A DNA stretch of 64,000 nucleotides from Bradyrhizobium sp. Ghvi (GTDB lineage: Bacteria; Pseudomonadota; Alphaproteobacteria; Rhizobiales; Xanthobacteraceae): assembly GCF_900115265.1 (NCBI RefSeq), contig NZ_FOVU01000017.1:20445-84444 (forward strand), in the 5' to 3' direction. Below the pieces are notes generated by a model. The model was given only the letters and a program-made list of their open reading frames with translations. It made no database searches and was not told the DNA's origin. The position numbers were made by a program, and so were the translations under genes. Below are positions 18,135-27,549 of this stretch, piece by piece. The number at the start of each line of letters is the position of its first letter. Position 1 is the first letter of the stretch.

Positions 18135-19583
18135 ATGACTGCGATCCTCAAAAACTTCATCGGCGGCGAATGGGTCGACGGCTCCGGCGTCACCAGGAAC
18201 ATCAACCCCTCCAACACCAATGATCTCGTCGGCGAATACGCCAAGGCCGACAAGGCGCAGACCGAGAAGGCGATCGCCGCAGCGAAGGCTGCCTTCCCTG
18301 CCTGGGCGCAGTCGACGCCGCAGGTGCGCTACGACGCGCTCAACAAGATCTCGACCGAAATCCTGGCCCGCAAGGAAGAGCTCGGCCGCTTGCTCGCCCG
18401 CGAGGAAGGCAAGACGTTGCCCGAGGGCATCGGCGAGGTTGCGCGTGCCGGCCAGATCTTTGCGTTCTTCGCCGGCGAGGCGCTGCGCCTGATCGGCGAG
18501 AAGGGTGCCTCCGTCCGTCCCGGCCTCGACGTCGAGCTCACGCGCGAGCCGGTCGGCGTCGTCGGCATGATCACGCCCTGGAATTTCCCGATCGCGATCC
18601 CCGCCTGGAAAATCGCGCCGGCGCTCTGCTACGGCAACACCGTCGTGTTCAAGCCGGCTGAGCTGGTGCCGGGCTCCGGACATGCGCTCGCCGAGATCAT
18701 CACCCGCTCCGGCATTCCCGCCGGCGTGTTCAACCTCGTGGTCGGCTCCGGCTCCGTGGTCGGCCAGACTCTGCTCGAGCATCCCGACGTCGCCGCGATC
18801 TCGTTCACCGGCTCGGTGCAAACAGGCCGCAAGATCGCGCAGGCTTGCGTGCTCTCGAACCCGATGAAGAAATTCCAGCTCGAGATGGGCGGCAAGAACC
18901 CGCTGGTCGTGCTCGACGACGCCGACCTCAAGACCGCCGTCGAAGTCGCCGTCAACGGCGCGTATTTCTCGACCGGCCAGCGCTGCACCGCCTCCTCGCG
19001 CCTGATCGTCACCGAGGGTATCCACGACCGCTTCGTCGCGGCGGTGGCCGAACGCCTGAACAGCCTGTCCGTGGACGATGCGCTCAAGGCCGGCGTGCAT
19101 ATCGGCCCGGTGGTCGACCAGAGTCAGCTCGACCAGGACCTGCGCTACATCAAGATCGGGCAGGACGAAGGCGCCAAGCTCGCCTTCGGCGGCGAACTGC
19201 TCAAGCGCGAGAATCCCGGCCACTATCTCCAGCCGGCACTGTTCACAGAGGCCAATAACAACATGCGCATCGCACGCGAGGAAATCTTCGGGCCCGTTGC
19301 CGCCGTCATCCGCGCCAAGAACTACGAGGAGGCCCTCGCCATCTCCAACGACACCGAGTTCGGCCTCGCCTCCGGCATCTGCACCACCAGCCTGAAATAC
19401 GCTTCGCACTACAAGCGCAACAGCGAGTCCGGCATGGTGATGGTCAATCTGCCGACAGCCGGCGTCGACTATCACGTGCCGTTCGGCGGCCGGAAGGGCT
19501 CGAGCTACGGCGCCCGCGAGCAGGGCTCCTATGCCCGCGAGTTCTACACGACTGTGAAGACGGCTTATACCTTCCCGGGTTGA
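18135..19583 (+). CDS. 2-oxoglutarate semialdehyde (2,5-dioxovalerate) dehydrogenase
   Basis: This 482-residue NAD(P)-dependent aldehyde dehydrogenase has the nucleotide-binding segment TPWNFPIAIPAWK, the general base E250 in LEMGGKNP, and the nucleophile C284 in GQRCTASS. Context assigns it to the last step, oxidising 2-oxoglutarate semialdehyde to 2-oxoglutarate (EC 1.2.1.26). GGAGG lies eight bases before the ATG at 18135; the TTG fifteen bases upstream would include the ribosome binding site in the coding sequence. A palindromic repeat separates it from garD. Confidence 0.9.
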   Translation: MTAILKNFIGGEWVDGSGVTRNINPSNTNDLVGEYAKADKAQTEKAIAAAKAAFPAWAQSTPQVRYDALNKISTEILARKEELGRLLAREEGKTLPEGIGEVARAGQIFAFFAGEALRLIGEKGASVRPGLDVELTREPVGVVGMITPWNFPIAIPAWKIAPALCYGNTVVFKPAELVPGSGHALAEIITRSGIPAGVFNLVVGSGSVVGQTLLEHPDVAAISFTGSVQTGRKIAQACVLSNPMKKFQLEMGGKNPLVVLDDADLKTAVEVAVNGAYFSTGQRCTASSRLIVTEGIHDRFVAAVAERLNSLSVDDALKAGVHIGPVVDQSQLDQDLRYIKIGQDEGAKLAFGGELLKRENPGHYLQPALFTEANNNMRIAREEIFGPVAAVIRAKNYEEALAISNDTEFGLASGICTTSLKYASHYKRNSESGMVMVNLPTAGVDYHVPFGGRKGSSYGAREQGSYAREFYTTVKTAYTFPG

Positions 19584-19595
19584 TAGGCAGACTTC

Positions 19596-19682
19596 GTAGG
19601 GGGGGTCAGCGCAGCGTAACCCACCTCTTCTGGTTCAACGGATGCAGACAGGGGCGGGTTACGCTGCGCTAACCCACCCTAC
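19596..19682. repeat. Extragenic palindromic repeat
   Basis: Two near-perfect inverted arms of 30 bases (19596-19625 and 19653-19682), sharing a core GCGCAGCGTAAC / GTTACGCTGCGC, flank 27 bases. This GTAGGGTGGGTTA-type palindrome resembles a dispersed intergenic family of rhizobial genomes. It lies between the dehydrogenase and garD and may act as a hairpin dampening read-through. Confidence 0.8.
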
Positions 19683-19698
19683 ATTTCCGGAATCCTCG

Positions 19699-21240
19699 AT
19701 GGACCAGGACGTCGCAGCGAAAGAACAGCCCCGCTACATCAAGCTCAACGCGCGCGACAACGTCGCGATCGTGGTCAATGATTTCGGGCTTCCCGCCGGC
19801 TCCCGCTTTGCCTGCGGGCTGACGCTGCGCGCGTTCGTGCCGCAAGGGCACAAGACCGCCCTGGTCGACATCGCTCAAGATGAGCCGATCATCCGCTATG
19901 GCGAGGTGATCGGCTACGCGCTCTCCCCGATCCTGGCCGGCGAATGGGTCGACGAGGCCCGCATCCGCATGCCGGAGGCCCCTGCTCTCGACAAGCTCGA
20001 AATCTCCACCGCCGTGCCCGCACCGCTGCCGCCGCTCGAAGGCTTTACCTTCGAGGGCTACCGCAATCCGGACGGCTCGGTCGGCACGAAAAATATTCTG
20101 GGCATCTCTTCCTCCGTGCAATGCGTGAAGGGCACGATGGAATATGCCGTCAAGCGCATCCGCGCCGAGCTCTTGCCGAAATACCCCAACGTCGACGACG
20201 TCGTGCCGCTGACGCACGCCTATGGGTGCGGCGTCGCTATCACCGCGCCCGACGCGGTGGTGCCGATCCGCACGCTGCAGAATATCGCGATCAACCCGAA
20301 TTTCGGCGGCGAGATCCTGGTCGTCGGCCTCGGCTGCGAGAAGCTGGCACCCGAACGACTGGTGCCGGAAGGCGCCAGCGATGCCATCGTGCGCATGCAG
20401 GACGAAGCCTTCGACGGCTTTGGCGCGATCGTCGAAGCGATCATGACCCAGGCCGAAGCGCGTCTGAAGGTGCTCAACACCCGCGAGCGCGAGACCTGCC
20501 CCGCCTCCGATCTCGTCATCGGCCTGCAATGCGGCGGCAGCGACGCCTTCTCCGGCGTTACCGCAAACCCGGCCGTTGGCTTCGCTGCGGACCTGCTGGT
20601 CAGCGCCGGTGCCACCGTGATGTTCTCCGAAGTCACGGAAGTGCGCGACGCCATCCAGTTGCTCACCCGCCGCGCCATCAACGAGGATGTCGGCCGCGCG
20701 CTGGTGCGCGAGATGGCGTGGTACGATTGTTATTTGGCCCGCGGCGGCGCCGATCGCAGCGCCAACACCACGCCCGGCAACAAGAAGGGCGGCCTTGCCA
20801 ACATCGTCGAGAAGTCGCTCGGCTCGATCGTCAAATCCGGCTCATCAGCCATTACCGGCGTGCTCTCGCCCGGTCAGAAGGCAACGCAGAAAGGCATGCT
20901 GTTCGCGGCAACGCCGGCGAGCGACTTCATCTGCGGTACGCTCCAGCTCGCCTCGGGCATGACCTTGCAGGTGTTCACCACCGGCCGTGGCACACCCTAC
21001 GGCCTTGCGGCCGCACCCGTCATCAAGGTCGCGACACGCACCGAGCTTGCCCGCCGCTGGAAGGACCTGATCGATTTCGATGCGGGCGGCATCGCCACCG
21101 GTGCAAAGACCATCGAGGAAACCGGCTGGGACCTGTTCCACCTGATCCTCGACGTCGCCTCCGGCCGGACCAAGCCGTGGTCCGACCGCTGGGGCATCCA
21201 CAACGATCTCACGCTGTTTAATCCGGCGCCGGTGACCTGA
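19699..21240 (+). CDS. garD: Galactarate dehydratase, UxaA/GarD family
   Basis: This 513-residue protein carries an N-terminal SAF-type domain (about 1-95) and the UxaA/GarD catalytic region, with GTKNILGISSSVQC, HAYGCGVAI, VVGLGCEKL and LQCGGSDAFSGVTANPAVG. The length matches E. coli GarD (about 523) and is longer than altronate dehydratase-only forms in some species. It would convert galactarate to 5-dehydro-4-deoxyglucarate (EC 4.2.1.42), joining the pathway at KdgD. The start at 19699 follows the palindromic repeat; its ribosome binding site is weak. Altronate dehydratase activity is the main alternative, but context favours galactarate. Confidence 0.87.
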   Translation: MDQDVAAKEQPRYIKLNARDNVAIVVNDFGLPAGSRFACGLTLRAFVPQGHKTALVDIAQDEPIIRYGEVIGYALSPILAGEWVDEARIRMPEAPALDKLEISTAVPAPLPPLEGFTFEGYRNPDGSVGTKNILGISSSVQCVKGTMEYAVKRIRAELLPKYPNVDDVVPLTHAYGCGVAITAPDAVVPIRTLQNIAINPNFGGEILVVGLGCEKLAPERLVPEGASDAIVRMQDEAFDGFGAIVEAIMTQAEARLKVLNTRERETCPASDLVIGLQCGGSDAFSGVTANPAVGFAADLLVSAGATVMFSEVTEVRDAIQLLTRRAINEDVGRALVREMAWYDCYLARGGADRSANTTPGNKKGGLANIVEKSLGSIVKSGSSAITGVLSPGQKATQKGMLFAATPASDFICGTLQLASGMTLQVFTTGRGTPYGLAAAPVIKVATRTELARRWKDLIDFDAGGIATGAKTIEETGWDLFHLILDVASGRTKPWSDRWGIHNDLTLFNPAPVT

Positions 21241-21254
21241 GCGGCGCCGCGCCC

Positions 21255-21962
21255 TCAGTACCGCGCTCTCACCGGCGCTTCACCGAAATGATAGTTCACG
21301 CCGAACCGCACAAGGCTGACATTGCGTTCGTTGACTTTGGCGTCCGGCAAGTCGGTTGAAGTTGCCGTCGTGAACGACGGGACGAACAGGTACTCGGCCT
21401 TTGCCGACCAATTCGACAGGAACATCCATTCGAGGCCCCCGCCGACAACGCCGCCCCAGACGGCGTTCGGCTCGGAGTTGGTCGAGTTGAATGCGTTCCA
21501 GGACTTCAGTCCCGCGACGGCGACACCGCCCGTCACATACGGCATGACGTCTCCGAACGCCACGCCGACGCGGGCGCGGCCAGTGTGCAGCCACGTGATT
21601 TTCGTCCGACAGGGAACTGAACCTGCGCAAAAGCCATTTGATGTGTTGCCGTCAATGTCCGCTGCGGAGAGGTCGCCTTCGACGCCCGCGACAATCGTGC
21701 CGAACTGCCAGTCGTACCCGACGGTTGCGCCGCCGATCCAGCCGGTTTGCGCGAAGCTGCCGGAATTGCCGATCAGCGGCAGTGTCGGATAATCCTGGTT
21801 TGCCGTTCCGCGCCCCCAGCCGGCGACAACACCGACATGAAATCCTGACCACGGCGCCGCCGCGGTCGCAGCCGTATACGGCACTGCTGCGAGATCCGCG
21901 GCTGCGGCTTCGCCGGCGAGAATGCCCGTCAACGAAACGAGAGCAATTGCGTACTTGATCAT
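21255..21962 (-). CDS. Outer-membrane beta-barrel protein, Omp25/Omp31-like
   Basis: The 235-residue product has a signal peptide (MIKYAIALVSLTGILAGEAAA) and the rhizobial Omp25/31 eight-strand barrel pattern: WSGFHVGVVAGWG, IGGATVGYDWQFG, VAGVEGDLS, RARVGVAFGDVMPYVTGGVAVAG, and LVRFGVNYHFG near the end, with a terminal Tyr. AGGA precedes the ATG at 21962; a longer overlapping frame further upstream lies inside the porin gene and is a shadow. It is 19 bases downstream of the porin-like gene on the same strand, so the two should be co-expressed. It is convergent with garD. Confidence 0.9.
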   Translation of the reverse strand: MIKYAIALVSLTGILAGEAAAADLAAVPYTAATAAAPWSGFHVGVVAGWGRGTANQDYPTLPLIGNSGSFAQTGWIGGATVGYDWQFGTIVAGVEGDLSAADIDGNTSNGFCAGSVPCRTKITWLHTGRARVGVAFGDVMPYVTGGVAVAGLKSWNAFNSTNSEPNAVWGGVVGGGLEWMFLSNWSAKAEYLFVPSFTTATSTDLPDAKVNERNVSLVRFGVNYHFGEAPVRARY

Positions 21963-21981
21963 TGTGTTATCCTCGTCTCGT

Positions 21982-23670
21982 TCAGGTGCCGGGAAGCTGG
22001 TAACGCAGCTCAGTGAAGAACAAGTGGGTGTGCGCCTCGCCCGGCGCGCCGATCGCGACGAACCAAGGCTCGCGCCGCAGATAGGAGTATTGCGCGAGGC
22101 CGGTGATGGCGCCGTATTGCGGGTCAGCCCAGAACGTATGCTTGAGGTCGAGCGTCCACTGCTCGATCTGCTTGTTGGCGGTGTTCGGTGAGTTCGGGCC
22201 GCCGAAACCGGCAATTCGGTTGGGAAGCGGATTGGTCGGATCCACGAAGTAATTGGCGTCGAAGAAGGTCTGACCGTAATAGGCAGATAGGATCGTCGGC
22301 TGGAGCACGCGCCACTCGAAGCCTGCGAGATAGCCGCGCGAGCGAACGGTCGAAAGCGCGATGTTGTACACACCTCCGCTGCCGGTTGCGGTGGGCACGA
22401 CATCAGGACCGAGGGCGCCGAGATAGCGGCCGCCGCCATCGCTCCAGAACGCGTTGCCCACAAGCGCGAAGGTCCGGAAGAATTCGAGATTCGCCCCGAC
22501 GGTCGTCGCCCATCCGTTCGCATCGTGCCAGTTCCAGGTCGTCCCGATGGCGGTTGGGATATTCGTGGAGCGGAAATGCCGCCACATGCCGGCCGCCTCG
22601 ACATGCAGCCGCGTGCCGGACCAGATATCGCTGTCGTATGCGGCCTTGGCGACCACATCGGGAGTGCGGTTCGGCGTGCCCGGAACAGCGCCGGTGTCGA
22701 ACTGCGACGCAAGCTGCGCATTGAAGGCGAACGGATAGATCACCTCACCCGCGCCGACATATTGCTGCGGGTTTTCGACGCCGGCACCGATGGTGAAATT
22801 CGGTGTGGCGTGCCAGGCGAAATGCGCCGCCGCTTGACGCGCCCAGGGCAGGCCGACCTGAAAGCTCTGGTCGATATTATTGGTCAGGAAAACGTCCGAC
22901 GGATCGGGGCCCATGCCGTACCGGTTTGGCGTCAACCAGCTGTAGGTCTGGCCGAAGCTCGTCTCGAACTGCCCTGCTTTGACGTCGGCGTAGGCAAGCC
23001 GCATGCGGAAGGTGTGGCTGTTGGAGTTGACGTAGACGTTAGCGGGGTCATTGCCGTTGAAGTCACCTTCGAAATAACCGGTGAGATCGACGCCCCTGAT
23101 GTTGCCGTGGGCGCGTAAGCCGAGCAGCGAGTTCTGCGCCGACATGCGCGTCTCGGTCATGTTACCGCCGATTGTATTGTCGAACGGGATCGCGCCGAAA
23201 TTGGTCGTGGTCGCATTCCCGGTATTTGTGTTGCGGCTGACGCCGGTGAGCGCAATGTAGCCGACCGGCGCAATCTCGAAGCCGCCGACCTCGAAGCCGG
23301 CCGCCTTGCGTGGCATCGGCGCTGGCCCCGAAGGCGTCGCGACCGGGGGCGGCACGACGGATACCGGGGCTGGTCGGGCATCCGTAGCGGCAACGCTCTC
23401 CGGCCGCGACTTCGATTTGAGCACCTGAAGATCGGCCTCGGCGAGCACGCCCTTCTTGCGCAGGAGGGCCACCAAGCGGTCGCTCTGTTGCGCGGGCGGT
23501 GCAGAGGTGACGGCGCGAGCTTCACTCGACGAGATCACGCCCTTGCTGGCCAGGAGCGACAGAAGCGCCTCGTTCTCGCCGGCCATCGCCGACGTGACGC
23601 CGCACACCGCAATTGCCGCGACGGATGTCGTTGCCAGCAACACGTTGCGAAATCCGAGACCACTTCTCAT
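21982..23670 (-). CDS. Large porin-like outer-membrane protein with N-terminal helical repeats
   Basis: This 562-residue protein has a signal peptide (MRSGLGFRNVLLATTSVAAI..., ending near AMA/GE). Two short similar helical units follow (ALLSLLASKGVISSSEA and RLVALLRKKGVLAEADL), then a Pro-rich linker, then a barrel domain from about residue 130. Barrel-like segments are GYIALTGVSRNTNTGN, GLRAHGNIRGVDLTGYFEGDF and FRMRLAYADVKAGQFETSFGQTYS. It resembles uncharacterised rhizobial porins (DcaP-like). GGAGGAGCAGGA precedes the ATG at 23670. The upstream AraC gene is divergent and may control it. Its substrate is unknown. Confidence 0.82.
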   Translation of the reverse strand: MRSGLGFRNVLLATTSVAAIAVCGVTSAMAGENEALLSLLASKGVISSSEARAVTSAPPAQQSDRLVALLRKKGVLAEADLQVLKSKSRPESVAATDARPAPVSVVPPPVATPSGPAPMPRKAAGFEVGGFEIAPVGYIALTGVSRNTNTGNATTTNFGAIPFDNTIGGNMTETRMSAQNSLLGLRAHGNIRGVDLTGYFEGDFNGNDPANVYVNSNSHTFRMRLAYADVKAGQFETSFGQTYSWLTPNRYGMGPDPSDVFLTNNIDQSFQVGLPWARQAAAHFAWHATPNFTIGAGVENPQQYVGAGEVIYPFAFNAQLASQFDTGAVPGTPNRTPDVVAKAAYDSDIWSGTRLHVEAAGMWRHFRSTNIPTAIGTTWNWHDANGWATTVGANLEFFRTFALVGNAFWSDGGGRYLGALGPDVVPTATGSGGVYNIALSTVRSRGYLAGFEWRVLQPTILSAYYGQTFFDANYFVDPTNPLPNRIAGFGGPNSPNTANKQIEQWTLDLKHTFWADPQYGAITGLAQYSYLRREPWFVAIGAPGEAHTHLFFTELRYQLPGT

Positions 23671-23965
23671 TCCTGCTCCTCCAAAAATCATCAGCGCCGT
23701 ACATCCGAACGCGAGCAGCGCTGCCCGACGGCAACCGGCCGTCGATTCCGCAGCTTCGGTTCGTGCGAACACCTAACCGCGGGCTGCCGCGGCAGGCTCG
23801 GACCGGGATGAACTGGATTGGACGCATGAGAACTCATCGGCGTTTTGCCGCCATGCGATGCATCGCGGCCACAGTCGGACCCTCGCAATTGAAATGATGC
23901 GAAAATGCGCTAACAAGACGCCAGAGCCATCGCACTGCCGGTCGATGGATTGCGACCCAAGCAGC

Positions 23966-24946
23966 ATGACATCTCCGAACCCGCCCTTCGTCCCCGTCAG
24001 TACATCGACCGACGCGTACCCGGCTCACCGGCGCCTTGCCATGTGGCGCGAAGTCTATGGCCGCAACATCGCCAATGTGGACATCGAGACGATCGATGAC
24101 ACGCCCTTTCATGCCAGCGTGACCTTCCAGGGATTGCCCGGCGTCGGCGTGGTCACCGGTTCTCGCTCACCGGCCCACTATCATGTCACGCGCCAGCACC
24201 TCGCCAATGCGCGGGACGGTTTTGGATTGTCAGTCTTGATGAGCGGAGCCGCAACGACGAAGCAGCTTGGCCGAGAGATCATAGGCCGGCCCGGCGCCGC
24301 GTCGATCATCTCGGGGACCGACCCGTCCGTGAACACGATGCACACCTTCGGCAGCTTCATGACCATCGTGCTGCCACGGCCGGACGTCTCGGCTCTGGTG
24401 CGCGATCTCGACTCCACCTTTGCAAGTCAGCTTCCTGCCGACAACTCCGCGCTGCGACTCTTGGTTCGCTACCTGCAAACCTTGCACGAAAATGGCCCGC
24501 TCGAAGCGGCGCTGGCCAAGGCCGCGGCGAGCCACATCGTCGATCTCGCTGCGCTCGCGATCGGGGCCAATGCCGATGCCGCGCATGAGGCAAGGCAGCG
24601 CGGGGTGGCCGCCGCGCGATTGCAATCGATCAAGGCGGAAATCCGCCAGCGGCTCGGCTCCGGCGACCTCTCGGCCGCCACGATCGCCTTGCGACATGGG
24701 GTGACTCCACGCTACGTGCATAAGCTGTTCGAACGCGACGGCACCACCTTTTCGGAATATTTGCTTGCTCGCCGGGTCGAGCGTGCAGCCCAGATGCTGC
24801 GCGATCCTGCATTTGCCGGTCATACGATCAGCGCGATCGCCTTCGAGTGCGGCTTCTCGGACATCTCCTATTTCAACCGGACCTTCCGTCGCGCCCACGG
24901 CGCGACGCCAACCGATATCCGCGCGACGACGTTCCGCCTGCGTTGA
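23966..24946 (+). CDS. AraC-family transcriptional regulator
   Basis: The C-terminal 100 residues form the double helix-turn-helix of AraC/XylS proteins: VTPRYVHKLFERDGTTFSEYL and SAIAFECGFSDISYFNRTFRRAHGATP. The N-terminal half matches the AraC-type ligand-binding domain 2, with a cupin-like fold. The start is uncertain; 23966 (MTSPNP) gives 326 residues, the usual family size, but ATGs at 23945 and 23894 are also in frame and no strong ribosome binding site decides. It is divergent from the porin/Omp operon, its likely target, with about 300 bases between. Confidence 0.87.
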   Translation: MTSPNPPFVPVSTSTDAYPAHRRLAMWREVYGRNIANVDIETIDDTPFHASVTFQGLPGVGVVTGSRSPAHYHVTRQHLANARDGFGLSVLMSGAATTKQLGREIIGRPGAASIISGTDPSVNTMHTFGSFMTIVLPRPDVSALVRDLDSTFASQLPADNSALRLLVRYLQTLHENGPLEAALAKAAASHIVDLAALAIGANADAAHEARQRGVAAARLQSIKAEIRQRLGSGDLSAATIALRHGVTPRYVHKLFERDGTTFSEYLLARRVERAAQMLRDPAFAGHTISAIAFECGFSDISYFNRTFRRAHGATPTDIRATTFRLR

Positions 24947-25035
24947 GACGGGCTCCCCGACGCTCGTCCGCTCCCGGACACTTCAGTGAAACGGTCCGGC
25001 GGCACCTCCGGCGGAGGCAGGCGCCGACAGCGTTC

Positions 25036-25392
25036 TCACGTCATGCTGCCCGGCATGAAGCACCGCACCCGCGGATGGCCGTCGATATAGTGCTTCCACA
25101 CCATGGTGCGACCGATCTTGTTCGGTTCGGTGATCACGGCTCCGTCGGGAACGACGACCCACTCCTCGTCGAGATGCACGCGGTAGTGTCCGTTGTCGGA
25201 TTCCCAGTCGACATCTGCAACGACATAGCCGTCGGTATCAGAGCAGCACTGCCCGTACTCGCTGCGCAGGCTCTCGAACCAGGGTTTGAGCGGCGAGTTG
25301 GCATAGCGTCCGTCATCACGCGCGAGCGCCGACGTTGCCAGCAATGTCGTCACCCCCAACAATGTCGCTGCACACGGTCTTGCAAGATTCAT
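25036..25392 (-). CDS. Small exported hypothetical protein
   Basis: This 118-residue protein starts with a signal peptide (MNLARPCAATLLGVTTLLATSALA, cleaved before RDDGR). The mature part is short and acidic, with a vicinal cysteine pair in YGQCCSDTDG and a later Cys in RVRCFMPG that could form disulfides. The start at 25392 is chosen because it begins the signal peptide. Similar small periplasmic proteins with the CCSDTDG motif are common in Bradyrhizobium-type genomes, but no function is known to me. It stands alone. Confidence 0.75.
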   Translation of the reverse strand: MNLARPCAATLLGVTTLLATSALARDDGRYANSPLKPWFESLRSEYGQCCSDTDGYVVADVDWESDNGHYRVHLDEEWVVVPDGAVITEPNKIGRTMVWKHYIDGHPRVRCFMPGSMT

Positions 25393-25628
25393 GGTGGTGT
25401 CTCGCGGATCGAAATGAGCACCGCGAGGGGCAGACAAGGCCGCTCACGCCCTTAACAGGCATGGACTCGGCAAATCGCTCCCCACGGGCTTTGCCGACAG
25501 CTATGCAAATCCGGCGCCAGCGCGCATTCCGGGGAACTACTGGCGCGCATTCGCCTTTCGACGAATGCGCCTCTGGGGGGATGACCTTGGCGTGTGTGAA
25601 ACAAGCCTCGAAGGCTCGCGCGGCGAGC

Positions 25629-26231
25629 CTACTTCTTCGCTGCCGGCGCCATCATCATCGCGCCACCCTTCTTGGCGGCGGGCGCGGCCTTCGGCGCGGT
25701 CGCCGCCGCCTGCGCGGGGAGATATTTGGCGATGATCGCAGGATCGACCTCGGCCATGCTGGAATCCGGCAGACGATGCCAGGTCTCATCCTTGCCGAAA
25801 AGAGAAATGCCGAGGAAGCCGCGCATGGTCAGGACCTGGCCATCCGGGCTCACGCTCATCTTGGCCTTCCAGACGTTCCCGTCGCGCGGATTGACCACGT
25901 TGCCGCCCTCATATTTCAACCCGTCGCGTTTCATGTCGCGGATGAAGGAGAGCCCGAGCACCGGCTGGTTCTTGCGATCGTCAGTGCATTTCGAGCAGAC
26001 CTCGTTCGGATCGTCGCCGGGACGCGGGAAAGTCTTCGCGATGATGCCTTCGAAAATTCCGTTATGGTCGACGAAGAGAAACCAGCCCACGGGCCGGCCA
26101 TCTTCGACCTTCTGCCAGAGACCCGCAGCGGTCGGCTGTTGCGCGGCAGCCGGCCTCGCCAAGCCAATCATCGTCACGACGGCGAGCGTAAGGAGCGAGA
26201 GCAGCCGAAAGCTGGAAAAACGATTCCGCAT
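25629..26231 (-). CDS. DUF2147 family exported protein
   Basis: This 200-residue protein carries a signal peptide (cleaved near PAAAQ) followed by a DUF2147 domain: GLWQKVEDGRPVGWFLF, PVLGLSFIRDMKRDGLKYEGGNVVNPRDGNVWKA and the family's signature end MRGFLGISLFGKDETWHRL. A C-terminal Ala/Lys/Pro-rich tail (PKAAPAAKK) is extra to the domain. AAGGTGA precedes the ATG at 26231; the eight-residue longer reading includes that site. Two cysteines in VCSKC are unusual for the family and could bind a metal. The role is unknown. Confidence 0.85.
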   Translation of the reverse strand: MRNRFSSFRLLSLLTLAVVTMIGLARPAAAQQPTAAGLWQKVEDGRPVGWFLFVDHNGIFEGIIAKTFPRPGDDPNEVCSKCTDDRKNQPVLGLSFIRDMKRDGLKYEGGNVVNPRDGNVWKAKMSVSPDGQVLTMRGFLGISLFGKDETWHRLPDSSMAEVDPAIIAKYLPAQAAATAPKAAPAAKKGGAMMMAPAAKK

Positions 26232-26338
26232 TATGATCACCTTGCTAGCTGCCACTGCACTGGCCGCAGACTACGGCGATTTCGCGAACGGTTCCAGCAC
26301 CAGAAACATGGGGTGCCACCGCCACGTTCGCGCAGCGG

Positions 26339-27367
26339 TCAGTTGACACCGAGCTTCTTTTGCAGGCTGGAGGACGACGTCGTGTACTGGAACACGAGCC
26401 GCTTCTCCGGATAGACGTAGCGATGGGCTTTTTGCGACATCAGCGCGCCCTCGTGGAAGCCGCACAGGATCAGCTTGATCTTGCCGGGATAGGTGTTGAT
26501 GTCGCCGATCGCGAAGATGCCTGGTACGTTGGTCTCGAACGCGCTCGTCTCCACCGGCACCAGATTGTTCTCCAGCGCAATGCCCCAGTTCGCGACGGGG
26601 CCGAGCTTCATGGTGAGGCCGAAGAACGGCAGCATGGTGTCGCAGACAATATCGCTCACGCTGTTGTCGTTGCCCTTGATGGTGGCGCCGGAGAGCTTAC
26701 CGTCAGCGCCTGACAGCGCGGTGACCTGGCCGAGCTTGAGATCCATCTTGCCGCCGGCAACCAGCGCGCGCATCTGCTCGACGCTGTGGGGCGCGGCGCG
26801 AAACTCGTCGCGCCGGTGCAACAGCGTGATGCGCTTGGCGACTGGATGCAGATTGAGCGTCCAGTCGAGTGCGGAATCGCCGCCACCGACGATCAGCACG
26901 TTCTTGTCGCGGAAGGTCTCCATCTTGCGCACCGCATAGTGCACCGAGGTGCCTTCAAAGGCCTCGATCCCCGGCACGGGCGGGCGCTTGGGCTGGAACG
27001 AGCCGCCGCCGGCTGCGATCACCAACACCTTGCATTCGAACACCTTGCCGGCGTCTGTGGTGCAGCGGAACGCGGGATCGCCGATCTTCTCCACGGTTTC
27101 GACCATCTCGCCGAGATGGAAGGTCGGGTGGAACGGCTTGATCTGCTCCATCAGCGCATCGGTGAGGCCCTGGCCCGAGACCTGCGGAATGCCGGGAATG
27201 TCGTAGATCGGCTTTTCCGGATAGAGTTCGGCGCATTGGCCGCCGACCTTGTCGAGGATGTCGACGAAATGCGCCTTCATGTCGAGAAGGCCAAGCTCGA
27301 AGGCGGCGAACAGGCCGCAGGGGCCGGCGCCAACAATCAGCACGTCGGTTTTGATCACTTCGCTCAT
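26339..27367 (-). CDS. Ferredoxin-NADP+ reductase, thioredoxin-reductase type
   Basis: This 342-residue flavoprotein has the FAD motif VLIVGAGPCGLFAA at the N-terminus, the NADP motif VLIVGGGDSALDW near residue 155, and the C-terminal FAD segment GIFAIGDINTYPGK. It lacks the CxxC redox pair of thioredoxin reductase, as expected for the YumC/Rhodopseudomonas-type ferredoxin-NADP+ reductases (EC 1.18.1.2). AAGAGACG precedes the ATG. A [2Fe-2S] ferredoxin gene lies 0.7 kb away on the same strand, a plausible electron partner. Confidence 0.9.
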   Translation of the reverse strand: MSEVIKTDVLIVGAGPCGLFAAFELGLLDMKAHFVDILDKVGGQCAELYPEKPIYDIPGIPQVSGQGLTDALMEQIKPFHPTFHLGEMVETVEKIGDPAFRCTTDAGKVFECKVLVIAAGGGSFQPKRPPVPGIEAFEGTSVHYAVRKMETFRDKNVLIVGGGDSALDWTLNLHPVAKRITLLHRRDEFRAAPHSVEQMRALVAGGKMDLKLGQVTALSGADGKLSGATIKGNDNSVSDIVCDTMLPFFGLTMKLGPVANWGIALENNLVPVETSAFETNVPGIFAIGDINTYPGKIKLILCGFHEGALMSQKAHRYVYPEKRLVFQYTTSSSSLQKKLGVN

Positions 27368-27549
27368 GTCGTCTCTTTATCGATCGTTATCGGTGGGACG
27401 GCGCCCTTCGGGCCGAGGTGACTCTATCTGTCTAGCCAACGGGGGTGGATCAGGGAAGGCATAAAAGCGGGAGCGCCCCGCGGCCGCGCCCACTTGCCGG
27501 GCCAGCATAACTGGGCTGTAACGGGATGCGATATGACGGAGATCAATCG

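Noticed and set aside
21963..22721. Upstream extension of the Omp25-like frame
   Set aside because: It overlaps the porin gene in another frame and lacks family features; the signal peptide begins at 21962 with a ribosome binding site before it.
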